A stretch of DNA of 64,000 bases from SXZD01 sp034680345 (GCA_034680345.1 JAXISZ010000001.1:124001-188000); one strand, 5' to 3'; counted from the stretch's first letter, positions 26,430 through 35,923 are shown. The notes: generated by a model from the sequence alone, not told the origin. A program made the numbers and translations.

Positions 26430-29400
26430 TCAGACATCAACTGCTTTATCGTCAAACCAACGATACAGAGTTGGCAAAACCACCAAGGTTAACAGCGTTG
26501 AAGTAATCAGACCTCCAATTACCACCACCGCCAAAGGTCTTTGCACCTCAGAGCCAGGGCCATTTGCAATTAAAAAAGGCACCAAACCCAACAAAGCCAC
26601 AGTGGCAGTCATCAACACCGGACGAAACCGTTGGATACACCCTTGTTTAACAGCATCTCTAACAGACAAACCCTCTTCGCGCAGACGCTTTATATATGAT
26701 ACTAAAACCACTCCATTAAGCACCGCAATCCCCCAAAGGGCGATAAATCCAACAGAAGCTGGCACTGACAAATATTCGCCTGAAATCAGCAAACCAAATA
26801 CCCCGCCAATAGATGCGAAAGGCAGCACCAATATAATCAATCCAGCCAATTTCACAGAATTAAATAAAACAAATAGTAAAAAGAAAATGACAGCAATGGT
26901 TAGGGGCACAATAATAGACAAAGTTTCCATGGCACGTTCCATATTTTCAAACTGCCCACCCCATACAATGTAGTACCCCTCTGGCAACACCACCTGCTGT
27001 TCAACCAAGGTTTGGACTTCTTTAACAAAACCACCCAAATCTCGATTTTCCACATTGGCTCCCACCACCACACGTCGCTTACCCATTTCACGGCTAATGG
27101 CTGCGGGCCCATCCAGCAACCGAACATCAGCTACTGCGGTTAAAGGCACTAACTCACCATCAGCCGCACGTAAAGTGGTTTGCTTAATCACTTCTATTGA
27201 ATTGCGATATTGCTCAGGGTAACGCAGAGAAATAGCAAAACGCCGTTCACCTTCAAATAATTGACTAACCTCACGACCACCAATTGCCGTCTCAATAACA
27301 TCATGCACATCTGATACATTCAAACCATAACGAGCAATTGATGAGCGATTCAAATCTATGGTTAAAGTTTGCTGCCCTGTTAAACGTTCAACGCGTATAT
27401 CCCGCGCACCATTAACTGTTTTAATGATACGGGCAATTTTTTCTGAAACCTCTTTTAACTGCGCCAAATCATCACCAAACACTTTGATAGCCAATTGTGA
27501 ACGTACACCTGTCACCATTTCATCTACACGCTGCGCAATTGGTTGATTCAAAACAATTTGCACACCTGGAATATGATTTAAACGCTGACGGATATCCTCT
27601 TCTATCTCAGCCTGAGATCTATTTGCACTTTCATCAATCAAGGCGATGGGATCTGACTCATGAGGCCCGGCAGGATCTGCTGGAGATTCACCGCGCCCCA
27701 ATTTTGAAACAACCATTTTTATACCAGGTACCTGGCTAACTATTTTCATGACTTCTGTTTCAATTTTAACCGACTCATCCAAAGAAATACTTGGTACTCT
27801 AAAAACACCAGTAACAATAGAACCTTCCTGCATGGTTGGAATAAAACTTTTGCCTAATAAAGGAAACATCGCCATGGAGCTAAGTAATAAAACTAAAGCA
27901 GTACAAACGGTTTTTTTCTCTGAAAGCAAGGCGAGATCTAATAACCGCAAATAATGCCGCTTCATAAATGCAATGGGCTTGGTATCGTGATCTGCCCCGC
28001 CCTTTAAAATATAAGAACACAGTGCTGGCGAAACAAATAAAGAAATCAGTAAAGAAATAAATAGCGCAATAGCTATGGTCAAAGCCAAAGGCCCAAACAT
28101 TTTACCTTCCATACCTTGCAGGGCCATTAAAGGTAAAAACACTAAAATAATGATACCAATACCAAAAATAACAGGAGTGGCCACGTCCACAGTAGCTTCC
28201 AAAATGACTCGCAAACGCGAAGCCGTTGTGGCCTGACCAAGTCGATGGAATACATTTTCAACCACCACCACAGTGCCGTCCACCATCAAACCAATTGCTA
28301 TAGCCAAACCACCTAAAGACATCAAATTAGCCGAAATACCGTAATGTGACATCACCATAAAAGTCAGCAATGGAGTAGCAATCAAAGTAGCAACAACAAT
28401 TAAACTTGAGCGCACATCACCCAAAAAAACAAATAGAATGAGCACCACCAAAAAAATACCCTCTAGCAATACTTTTGTTACCATCCAAAGCGCTGAGTCA
28501 ACCAAATCGGTGCGGTCGTAAAACGGCTTAATTTGCAAACCATCTGGCAACATTTCTTTATCGTTGATTTCTTGAACCTTCTTTTGAATACGACCAACAA
28601 TTTCTTTGGCATTACCACCACGCAGCATCATCACAATACCAGCCACCGCTTCAGTATCGCCATTTTTAATCACTGCCCCCTGTCGAACAGCCCCTCCAAT
28701 GGTGACTTCTGCTACATTTTTAACAAAAATTGGCAATCCATTTTTTTCTTTTAAAACAATATTTTCAATGTCTTCAATAGTGCGAATTAAGCCTACACCT
28801 CGTATCAAATATTGCTCTGCCCGCTGGGGTAAAACCCCACCACCGGCATTTGCGTTATTGTTTGCAATGGCTAGGTAAACATCGTCAATGGCTAAACCAT
28901 AAGCCCTCAAACGATCAGGGTTCATCAACACTTGGTACTGGCGCTCAAAACCACCCATTGAATTAATTTCAGCCACACCAGGAATTGAACGCAACATGGG
29001 ACGTACCACCCAATCTTGAACCACTCGCCGTTGAGCTAACTCCTGCGCAGTTAATGCACGCTTACCATCATCGGGGTGTTCTAAAGTGTATTGATAAACC
29101 TCACCCAGACCAGTTGATACTGGACCCAAAACGGGAGTGGTACCCACCGGTAAACGGGCGCCCACTTCCATTAAACGTTCCATCACCAGCTGGCGCGCAA
29201 AATAAACATCGGTTTTATCTGTAAATACCAATGTAATGATAGACAAACCACTACGATTAAGCGATCGCATTTCAGTTAGACCTGGCAATCCGGTCATGGC
29301 AATTTCAAGTGGCACCGTTACAAAACGTTCCACTTCCTCTGGCGATCGGCCTGGCGCTTCTGTAGCCACTTGCACCTGAATGTTAGTTACGTCTGGAAAT

Positions 29401-29513
29401 GCGTCAACAGAGAGTTTTTTTAAACTCAATAAACCAAAACCCATTAAGGATAAAATAATAACCACTACAATTAAACGCTGCTTCAGTGCTGCGCGAATTA
29501 ATCCTTCTATCAT
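26430..29513 (-). CDS. heavy-metal efflux RND pump (CusA/CzcA family)
   Basis: This is an inner-membrane proton-driven pump that forms a tripartite export complex with the adaptor and outer-membrane factor encoded upstream. At 1027 aa it has the two-fold RND layout with two large periplasmic loops. The N-terminus MIEGLIRAALKQRLIVVVII and the segment VDAFPDVTNIQVQV are typical of the HME subfamily. The TM4 motif reads AIGLMVDGTVVVVEN: the A-x-G half resembles copper/silver pumps, while DG resembles zinc/cobalt pumps. The metal is therefore uncertain. The start ATG 29513 follows the adaptor stop by five bases. Confidence 0.93.
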   Translation of the reverse strand: MIEGLIRAALKQRLIVVVIILSLMGFGLLSLKKLSVDAFPDVTNIQVQVATEAPGRSPEEVERFVTVPLEIAMTGLPGLTEMRSLNRSGLSIITLVFTDKTDVYFARQLVMERLMEVGARLPVGTTPVLGPVSTGLGEVYQYTLEHPDDGKRALTAQELAQRRVVQDWVVRPMLRSIPGVAEINSMGGFERQYQVLMNPDRLRAYGLAIDDVYLAIANNNANAGGGVLPQRAEQYLIRGVGLIRTIEDIENIVLKEKNGLPIFVKNVAEVTIGGAVRQGAVIKNGDTEAVAGIVMMLRGGNAKEIVGRIQKKVQEINDKEMLPDGLQIKPFYDRTDLVDSALWMVTKVLLEGIFLVVLILFVFLGDVRSSLIVVATLIATPLLTFMVMSHYGISANLMSLGGLAIAIGLMVDGTVVVVENVFHRLGQATTASRLRVILEATVDVATPVIFGIGIIILVFLPLMALQGMEGKMFGPLALTIAIALFISLLISLFVSPALCSYILKGGADHDTKPIAFMKRHYLRLLDLALLSEKKTVCTALVLLLSSMAMFPLLGKSFIPTMQEGSIVTGVFRVPSISLDESVKIETEVMKIVSQVPGIKMVVSKLGRGESPADPAGPHESDPIALIDESANRSQAEIEEDIRQRLNHIPGVQIVLNQPIAQRVDEMVTGVRSQLAIKVFGDDLAQLKEVSEKIARIIKTVNGARDIRVERLTGQQTLTIDLNRSSIARYGLNVSDVHDVIETAIGGREVSQLFEGERRFAISLRYPEQYRNSIEVIKQTTLRAADGELVPLTAVADVRLLDGPAAISREMGKRRVVVGANVENRDLGGFVKEVQTLVEQQVVLPEGYYIVWGGQFENMERAMETLSIIVPLTIAVIFFLLFVLFNSVKLAGLIILVLPFASIGGVFGLLISGEYLSVPASVGFIALWGIAVLNGVVLVSYIKRLREEGLSVRDAVKQGCIQRFRPVLMTATVALLGLVPFLIANGPGSEVQRPLAVVVIGGLITSTLLTLVVLPTLYRWFDDKAVDV

Positions 29514-29518
29514 TGCAA

Positions 29519-30730
29519 TTAACCCAATTCCGCCCGTTTACGTTCATTATTCAAATGAAAAGCGCCATCTTTTATAAACACCTGGCCTTTAACTAAACCC
29601 TGCAAAACACGTCTAAAACCCGCAGTTTCAGCACCCAACTTAACTTCAACCATCTTAAACTGGGCTTGATCTACTTGAATAAAAACAAAATCTTTATTTT
29701 CTTCACGCACCACAGCGCTAACTGGAACAGCCAAAGCATGGGTAGCCGAGGAAGTAATTTTCAAATTAGCCAGCATGGCTGGTTTCAATAGCCTTTCAGG
29801 ATTACTTAACTCGGTACGAACGGTCACCGTACGTGTATCGGGTGACACAGTGTCACTGACATAAACAATTTTTCCACGCAAAGTCTCATATAAAGCAGGC
29901 ACCATTACTTCAACGATCTGATTAACAGCAACATCTCTGGCCACTTGCTCAGGAACACCACCCACCACCCATAAACTAGATAAATCAGCTACTGCAAACA
30001 ACTGGTCTGCAGGCTGAACCACTTGCCCAGATACTACTTTTCGGTCGATTAAAACCCCGCTTTGTGAAGCCACCACCGGTAAAAAAGCCTGAATATCACC
30101 CGCATCCTTCAAGCGCTCCACACTAGCTCGACTCATACCTAAAATAACCAACTGCTCAGCGGCTGCATTCATTTCTGCCCTTGCAATCTGAGCTTCTGCC
30201 TGACGTTTAAGCAACTCTGCACGCCCAATAACATCAGCTGCATATAACTGCGTTGCACGATCGGCAGCTTTTTCTGCCAACTTTTCTGCTGAAGCGGCCC
30301 GCATGTAGGCCAACTGCGCATTACTGAGCTCAGGCGATGAAATTCTAGCCAACAACTGCCCTGCCCGCACTTGATCACCCACACTAACAAGCACTTCAAC
30401 CACCCGACCGGTGACATTTGAACCAATCCGCGACAAACGACGCTCATCAACTTCAATACGCCCAGGTACATTCATTGCGGTCACCAGCGGCACTTCTTCT
30501 AAAGGAGCTATTTCAACACGCTCTTGCATTTGAGCATTCAAAACCAAAATCATCGGATCACTTGAAACAGTTGTAGAAGTTGTGACTTCAGCCTTAACTG
30601 GTTTAACTGACTGATTACAACCTACCAAAACAAATACTGTCAACAAAATTAACGCTAAAACGGATACAAAATTATGACACCGCCCCCAAAAATAAAAACC
30701 ACTGAAATAAGCGCTCTGTTTGAACATCAT
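29519..30730 (-). CDS. RND efflux periplasmic adaptor, lipoprotein (CusB/CzcB family)
   Basis: This is a membrane-fusion protein bridging pump and outer-membrane channel. A long hydrophobic N-terminus ends in the lipobox LVGC with the acylated cysteine at residue 38, so it should be an inner-membrane lipoprotein. The lipoyl/barrel-sandwich halves are visible (VLVSVGDQVRAGQLLARISSPEL and GVLIDRKVVSGQVVQPADQLFAV), flanking an Ala/Glu-rich helical hairpin of about residues 135–205. It is 403 aa, normal for the family, with no C-terminal metallochaperone extension. It lies between the outer-membrane factor and pump genes on minus, in tight order. Confidence 0.92.
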   Translation of the reverse strand: MMFKQSAYFSGFYFWGRCHNFVSVLALILLTVFVLVGCNQSVKPVKAEVTTSTTVSSDPMILVLNAQMQERVEIAPLEEVPLVTAMNVPGRIEVDERRLSRIGSNVTGRVVEVLVSVGDQVRAGQLLARISSPELSNAQLAYMRAASAEKLAEKAADRATQLYAADVIGRAELLKRQAEAQIARAEMNAAAEQLVILGMSRASVERLKDAGDIQAFLPVVASQSGVLIDRKVVSGQVVQPADQLFAVADLSSLWVVGGVPEQVARDVAVNQIVEVMVPALYETLRGKIVYVSDTVSPDTRTVTVRTELSNPERLLKPAMLANLKITSSATHALAVPVSAVVREENKDFVFIQVDQAQFKMVEVKLGAETAGFRRVLQGLVKGQVFIKDGAFHLNNERKRAELG

Positions 30731-30766
30731 AGTTATTGAATACCCAAAAAATTTAAAAATCTACAG

Positions 30767-32200
30767 TTACCGCACGGAAACTGAAACGGGAACCAAATCC
30801 AAATAAGCCCCAAGAACTCGATCTAACTCGGCTGCTGCTGAAAAAGCCTCAAGTCGTGCCTGGGTGAAATCACTACGCACACTACGCAAAACCCGCTGCG
30901 CGTCCAAAGTATCCAAAATACCGCGCTCACCAAACTTGTAAGCCGCTTGCGCAATTGCCAAAGCAGCTTCAGCTTGCTTCAAAACCCCTTCTTCTAACGC
31001 TTCAACCCGTCGCTTAGCCGCTAATAATTTAGCATGAAAGGCGTAAGCTTTTTGGGTTAACTCGTAACGACGCCCCTGTAAAAAGGTTTGTGCCTGTTGT
31101 ACTTGTGCGAGTTGTTCTTGAATTAACCCACGGCGTGTGTCAAACAAAGGCACCGTGACAGAAACGCCCAATTGTTGAGTGCGAAATTCAGGGTCTTGAT
31201 CTTGTCGAGCTCGCAACGCCAATGCCGGCTTACGTAAAGCCTGTTGCTCCGCCAATCGTTTTTCTTCGAACTGTAACTCGGTTTCTAAAAAGCGCAGTTC
31301 TGGATTAGATTGATTAATCCTTATAATAAGATCTTCTGAAGCAATCGGTTCTGGCACCCTACGACTCGGTTCCTTCAAACTAAAATCAACCCCGAGCTGC
31401 AAACCAACCAATTGTGACAAGCGTGCCTTAACAAAAGCCGCATCTGCCCTAGCAGAATCCAGCCTGGAACGCGCAGAAAGCACCTCTGCTTCCGCTTTTA
31501 TTAATTCGTATTTAGCCGCTTCCCCTGTATCAACTTTCACTGCAATACGGTCCCGAGTTTGCTCTATCAAAGACAAAGCATCTTCTAAAAAGCGCAAATC
31601 TTCTTGACGAATAAGCCATTCCAACGCGCGCAACCGAATATCGGCTAATACATCATTCGTAATGTAACGCACATGATACTGACTACTATCAACCCCCAAT
31701 ATGGCCGCTTGAATACGAGCCCCGCGCGCATCTGGCCATTCTAAAGGTTGTGAAATAGTCACCTCTGTTGTGTCTTGCCCTGAACCGCTAACCAACCCCA
31801 AGCGCGATTTGCGCTGACCTGATACATATTCTACTGTTGGATTTGGAAAGACCTTAGCTGAGTCAAGCCGACCACGAGCAGCATCAATAGTTGCAACCGA
31901 TGCTGCAATTGTTGGACTAGTTTGCAAAGCCTGGCGTTGCAATTCAACAATTGACCAATGAGTTGTTGCAGCACTTTGAGAATCGCTATGTACATTACGA
32001 ACAGATGGGACCACTGGGGCCATTGCTAAGTCATTTGAAGACGGCAGGAGTTTGGCTTCGGGTTGCGCCATAGCAAATGCTGGCACTAGCAGCACAAATA
32101 AAATAACTGACCTTAGCCATTTAAAAAAATTAAAACCTAAAATAGGTAATTGTTTTGCCAATCTTTTTTTTGTAAACATAAAGTTAAAATAATTGACCAC
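30767..32200 (-). CDS. TolC-family outer-membrane factor of the metal-efflux system
   Basis: The 477-aa product has a long N-terminus with a hydrophobic core ending AFAMA, a likely signal peptidase site. Two outer-membrane-efflux repeats follow, rich in Ala, Glu, Arg and Leu helices (for example ALSLIEQTRDRIAVKVDTGEAAKYELIKAEAEVLSARS and, near the C-terminus, YKFGERGILDTLDAQR). The latter motif is typical of the second repeat. The start is GTG 32200 or ATG 32179; neither has a strong ribosome-binding site. It is the first gene of the operon; the 293-base upstream gap should hold the promoter. No CusRS or CzcRS-type two-component genes are in the window. Confidence 0.9.
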   Translation of the reverse strand: MVNYFNFMFTKKRLAKQLPILGFNFFKWLRSVILFVLLVPAFAMAQPEAKLLPSSNDLAMAPVVPSVRNVHSDSQSAATTHWSIVELQRQALQTSPTIAASVATIDAARGRLDSAKVFPNPTVEYVSGQRKSRLGLVSGSGQDTTEVTISQPLEWPDARGARIQAAILGVDSSQYHVRYITNDVLADIRLRALEWLIRQEDLRFLEDALSLIEQTRDRIAVKVDTGEAAKYELIKAEAEVLSARSRLDSARADAAFVKARLSQLVGLQLGVDFSLKEPSRRVPEPIASEDLIIRINQSNPELRFLETELQFEEKRLAEQQALRKPALALRARQDQDPEFRTQQLGVSVTVPLFDTRRGLIQEQLAQVQQAQTFLQGRRYELTQKAYAFHAKLLAAKRRVEALEEGVLKQAEAALAIAQAAYKFGERGILDTLDAQRVLRSVRSDFTQARLEAFSAAAELDRVLGAYLDLVPVSVSVR

Positions 32201-32493
32201 AATATATCGCTGCTAAGACAAAACATATAGTTTAAGCAAAATTAAATTCAAAATAAACCGATATAATACTGATTGTTATTCCAATTATTGATGAGCATTA
32301 ACAAAGATTCAAGAAATCTACTGTTTAAGCCTCACACAATAAAAAAATTTATTTTCTTTTTACGAATAATATTTACTCAAGCCTTTGATGTGCAGAAACA
32401 ATCAACCCTCAGACTAACCGATACAATCTGTATTTGACACATCAATTAATTACTGTAGATACTCACGAATCTTTTGCATTTGATTGACAAATT

Positions 32494-33054
32494 ATGATCA
32501 GAAAAAACCCCAGTGGCGACTACCCCGTTGTCCATGAAAGCGCTTTCATAGACCCCACCGCTATTTTATGTGGAAAAATCGTGGTTCATGAAAATGTTTT
32601 TATTGGCCCTTACGCCGTTATTCGCGCTGACGAAATAGACGCCACCGGCCAGATGGAACCCATTGTAATTGGTGCGCACTCAAACATTCAAGACGGGGTT
32701 GTGATTCATTCAAAATCTGGTGCAGCAGTTGCTATTGGTCAACGCACCTCAATTGCTCACCGCGCCATTGTTCATGGACCCTGCCATGTAGGCGATGACG
32801 TTTTTATTGGCTTTAACAGTGTTTTATTTAATTGTAGCGTAGGCGACCGCGCTGTCGTTCGACACAACGCAGTGGTGGATGGCGTTAACTTGCCCGCCGA
32901 GTTTTATGTACCATCCACAGAACGAATTGGCCCGCAAACCAACTTAGATTTAATACCAAAAGTAAGCGCGCAGGCCAGCGCTTTCTCTGAAGATGTAGCA
33001 CGCACCAACAACAGTCTGGTTTTGGGTTATAAAAAAATTCAAAATGAACTGTAA
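32494..33054 (+). CDS. gamma-class carbonic anhydrase (Cam-like left-handed beta-helix)
   Basis: The 186-aa protein has hexapeptide-repeat turns of a left-handed beta-helix and the Cam active-site set. Arg44 and Asp46 (IRADE), Gln66 and His72 (NIQDGVVIH), His89 and His94 (IAHRAIVHGP) match the Arg59, Asp61, Gln75, His81, His117 and His122 of Methanosarcina Cam. Glu47 matches Cam Glu62. The acidic loop of Cam carrying the proton-shuttle Glu84 is absent: after His72 the chain goes straight to the next turn, as in shorter CamH-type proteins. The predicted reaction is CO2 hydration. It stands alone between divergent efflux genes and convergent pstB. Unlike paa-type homologues it is close to Cam in its C-terminal helix. 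Confidence 0.8.
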   Translation: MIRKNPSGDYPVVHESAFIDPTAILCGKIVVHENVFIGPYAVIRADEIDATGQMEPIVIGAHSNIQDGVVIHSKSGAAVAIGQRTSIAHRAIVHGPCHVGDDVFIGFNSVLFNCSVGDRAVVRHNAVVDGVNLPAEFYVPSTERIGPQTNLDLIPKVSAQASAFSEDVARTNNSLVLGYKKIQNEL

Positions 33055-33131
33055 ATACAGAACAATACAGAACACAGGGAATAGATGGCTTAGTCTGATT
33101 TATCTATCAAAAATACTTAAAAACAGCCCCA

Positions 33132-33899
33132 TTAGCCAAATCGACCAGTAATATAATCTTCAGTTTTTTGGTTTTTTGGTTTAATAAAAATCTCATCGGT
33201 TCGACCAAACTCTATAAGCTCTCCCAAATACATATAAGCAGTATAATCTGAGACCCGAGCCGCTTGCTGCATATTGTGTGTTACTATTAAGATCGTAACT
33301 TTGGACCGCAAATCATTGATGAGCTCTTCTATGCTACCCGTTGCAATTGGGTCTAATGCGGATGTAGGCTCATCAAACAACAAAACCTCTGGTGAAGTGG
33401 CCAAACATCGCGCAATACATAAGCGCTGCTGCTGACCACCAGACAGAGCACTAGCTTGATTATTCAAACGGTCTTTTACTTCGTCCCACAAAGCGGCATC
33501 ACGCAAAGCCATTTCTACTTTTTCATCCAATACTGCTCTACTGCGTTCACCCCTTAAACGCAAGCCATAAGCCACATTTTCATAAATACTCTTGGGAAAT
33601 GGGTTAGGCTTTTGAAACACCATACCAATACGCATTCTGACTTCAATTGGATCAACCCTTGAGTCTAGAATATTGGTGTTATCTGGATACAGATTAATAT
33701 TTCCCTGATAGCGATTTCCTGGATATAAATCGTGCATCCGGTTAAAGCTTCTCAGCAATGTGGACTTTACACAACCAGAAGGCCCTATAAGAGCGGTCAC
33801 CTTTTTTTCTAAAATAGGTAGGTCTATGTTCTTTAATGCCAAAAAATCGCCATAATAAAAACTAAAGTTTTTTGCTTCAGCCTTGACCGGATGGTCCAT
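33132..33899 (-). CDS. pstB: phosphate ABC transporter ATPase PstB with altered Walker A motif
   Basis: This is the ATPase of the high-affinity phosphate importer, last gene of pstS–pstC–pstA–pstB on minus. It has 255 aa. The Q-loop (GMVFQKPNPFP), signature LSGGQQQRLCIARCLA, Walker B VLLFDEPTSALDP and H-loop LIVTHNM are all intact. The Walker A motif reads GPSGCVKST (residues 39–47), with Val44 in place of the glycine that precedes the catalytic lysine in virtually all P-loops. The codon is GTA (33768–33770), one base from GGA. Such a change would be expected to impair nucleotide binding; otherwise the gene looks fully preserved. phoU does not follow; the next gene is the convergent carbonic anhydrase. 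Confidence 0.95.
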   Translation of the reverse strand: MDHPVKAEAKNFSFYYGDFLALKNIDLPILEKKVTALIGPSGCVKSTLLRSFNRMHDLYPGNRYQGNINLYPDNTNILDSRVDPIEVRMRIGMVFQKPNPFPKSIYENVAYGLRLRGERSRAVLDEKVEMALRDAALWDEVKDRLNNQASALSGGQQQRLCIARCLATSPEVLLFDEPTSALDPIATGSIEELINDLRSKVTILIVTHNMQQAARVSDYTAYMYLGELIEFGRTDEIFIKPKNQKTEDYITGRFG

Positions 33900-33985
33900 A
33901 ATTCACCCTAATTATTAATGGATACGCAAAATACCCGAATTAACCAAAGAAAATTCATTCGTTTAATTTACAAAGAAAGCACAGC

Positions 33986-34912
33986 TTACCAGTTGATTTT
34001 TTTACGTAAACGATAACGCAACCAAATTGCTAAACCATTCATGGCTAGGGTCATAAGCACCAAAATAAAACCGGCTGCCGCAGCATTTTGCTGAAAAGCC
34101 TCTTCTGGTCGGGATGTCCAATTAAACATCTGAATCGGCATCACCGTAAACCCTGAAAAAAGCCATTCAAAATTAAAATAAGGTGGCTCCACTCCAATAG
34201 GGCTGGGCGGCAAAAAAGCAATAAAGGTCAACGCACCAATGGTGATTATCGGAGCAGTTTCACCGATGGCACGAGACATACCAATGATAACCCCAGTTAG
34301 AATACCAGGCATAGAATAAGGAACAATATGGTCTCGTGTCACTTGCCAACGCGTTGCGCCCAAACCATAGGCACCTTCACGAATGTGTTGTGGTATTGCG
34401 CGTATTGCTTCACGCGTTGACACAATAACAATAGGTAGAATCAACAAAGCCAAAGTTAACCCCGCAGACAACACACTTTGACCAAACCCAAAGCTATAAA
34501 CAAATACACCTAAAGCCAAAAGACCATAAACAATCGAAGGGACTCCAGCCAAATTGGCTACGTTCACTTCAATGAGATCTGTCAAGATATTTCGCGGCGC
34601 ATATTCTTCAAGATAAACGCCTGCAGCAACCCCCAAAGGCACAGCAGTTAATGCTGTGACGAACATCACCATCAAAGAGCCCACCCATGCCGACAAGATA
34701 CCCGCTTGCGCAGCTCGCCTTGAAGGAAAATTCATAAAAAAATCAATGGATAAACGCTCAAAACCAACCAAAACCATTTGAGTAAACAAGCCAACAAACA
34801 CCATAATACCTAGCAGTAATGCAAAAAATCCTGCCATAACAAAAATTAAATCCCACCGCTTACTCTTAACAATTAAAGCGCGAATTTCATCCACCGATTT
34901 TGCACTGGTCAT
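33986..34912 (-). CDS. pstA: phosphate ABC transporter permease PstA
   Basis: This is an inner-membrane permease subunit of the Pst importer. The start is taken at ATG 34912 (MTSAKSVDEIRAL) because GAGGA lies eight bases upstream, 13 bases after the pstC stop; an upstream in-frame codon would overlap pstC. The product is about 308 aa with six membrane segments. It carries the permease EAA-like loop EGAYGLGATRWQVTRDHIVPYSMPGILTG, followed by the family's ISRAIGETAPI. The N-terminal cytoplasmic segment is short. A gap of 86 bases separates it from pstB. Confidence 0.94.
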   Translation of the reverse strand: MTSAKSVDEIRALIVKSKRWDLIFVMAGFFALLLGIMVFVGLFTQMVLVGFERLSIDFFMNFPSRRAAQAGILSAWVGSLMVMFVTALTAVPLGVAAGVYLEEYAPRNILTDLIEVNVANLAGVPSIVYGLLALGVFVYSFGFGQSVLSAGLTLALLILPIVIVSTREAIRAIPQHIREGAYGLGATRWQVTRDHIVPYSMPGILTGVIIGMSRAIGETAPIITIGALTFIAFLPPSPIGVEPPYFNFEWLFSGFTVMPIQMFNWTSRPEEAFQQNAAAAGFILVLMTLAMNGLAIWLRYRLRKKINW

Positions 34913-34925
34913 AATATCCTCAAAA

Positions 34926-35840
34926 TCAATAAGTTCGCTTATAACAGCGACGTATAAACTGGCCAATTATATTTAAACTCAGCGTTAATACCAACAATGA
35001 TAAACCAGCTGCAAAAATTGATTGATAGCCTATAGAACCATGTTCAAGATCACCTAAAGCAACGCCAACTATGTATGCCGAAATGGTTTGCCCTGGCTCT
35101 GTAGGATTGAGGGTAAAATTAGGCTGCATACCTGAGGCAACAGCCACAATCATAGTTTCACCCACGGCTCGAGATATTCCCAAAATATAAGCAGACAGAA
35201 TACCAGACAAAGCAGCTGGCACAACCACCTTGTAGGCAGTTTGAAATTTGGTTGCTCCCATGGCAAACGAGCCTTCACGCATACTCATGGGCACTGCACG
35301 CATCGCGTCTTCAGCCAAAGAACTGATATAAGGAATAATAGCGATGCCCATAATTATACCTGCAGACAACATATTAAAACCCGACAATTGCGGATAAATG
35401 GACTGTAGAATCGGCGTAATTACAGTTAAAGCAAAATAACCATAAACAATGGTAGGAATACCGCCAAGCAACTCTAAAAAAGGCTTGACGATCTCCCGAA
35501 CGCGAGCAGGGGCAAACTCTGACAAATAAATAGCGAGAATAGAACCCAATGGAATTGCTATTAACAAAGCCACTGCCGATGTAGTAAGCGTACCGGCCAA
35601 TAAAGGCAAAATACCGTAGGCTGGGTTAGAAAAAAGAGGGGTCCAAACTGTGCCGGTAAGAAACTCAAAAATAGAAATATTTTCAAAAAACCCAAACGAC
35701 TCGGACAACAAAACGTACACAATACCAAAGGTCACCATCACAGACAAAAAAGCAGCTGAAAAAAGCAATGCCTCAATCACAAATTCTTTAATATTGCGAA
35801 ATTGCTTCTTCGCTAGTCGTGCACTAATTTCTGTATTCAT
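34926..35840 (-). CDS. pstC: phosphate ABC transporter permease PstC
   Basis: This is the second permease subunit of the Pst importer. I chose ATG 35840 (MNTEISARLAKKQF), giving about 304 aa; an open frame continues upstream through a hairpin in the intergenic space, but that extension has no family resemblance. Six membrane segments are visible, with the EAA-like loop EGSFAMGATKFQTAYKVVVPAALSGILSA and the motif GISRAVGETMIVAVASG. The segment YLSEFAPARVREIVKPFLELLGGIPTIVYG is typical of PstC. The gene follows pstS by 119 bases containing a stable hairpin. Confidence 0.93.
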   Translation of the reverse strand: MNTEISARLAKKQFRNIKEFVIEALLFSAAFLSVMVTFGIVYVLLSESFGFFENISIFEFLTGTVWTPLFSNPAYGILPLLAGTLTTSAVALLIAIPLGSILAIYLSEFAPARVREIVKPFLELLGGIPTIVYGYFALTVITPILQSIYPQLSGFNMLSAGIIMGIAIIPYISSLAEDAMRAVPMSMREGSFAMGATKFQTAYKVVVPAALSGILSAYILGISRAVGETMIVAVASGMQPNFTLNPTEPGQTISAYIVGVALGDLEHGSIGYQSIFAAGLSLLVLTLSLNIIGQFIRRCYKRTY

Positions 35841-35905
35841 ATCAATTGGTAATTTTACACAAACTGAAATTTTCTTTAATAGAGAATTATCGCACAATCC
35901 CAACA

Positions 35906-35923
35906 CCCCCTCCTTTGAGGGGG
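35906..35923 (-). promoter_or_regulatory. intercistronic hairpin between pstS and pstC
   Basis: A perfect seven-base-pair GC-rich stem (CCCCCTC with GAGGGGG, loop of four) lies 36 bases after the pstS stop and 65 bases before the pstC start. No long T-run follows on the minus strand, so it is more likely an attenuating or mRNA-stabilising structure than a full terminator. It would allow more PstS than permease to be made, as is common for binding-protein genes. Confidence 0.55.

Noticed and set aside
26317..26973. Long open frame on plus antisense to the RND pump (about 218 codons)
   Set aside because: It lies wholly opposite a well-conserved pump gene, has low-complexity Thr/Asn/Lys content and no start signal; it is a codon-bias shadow.
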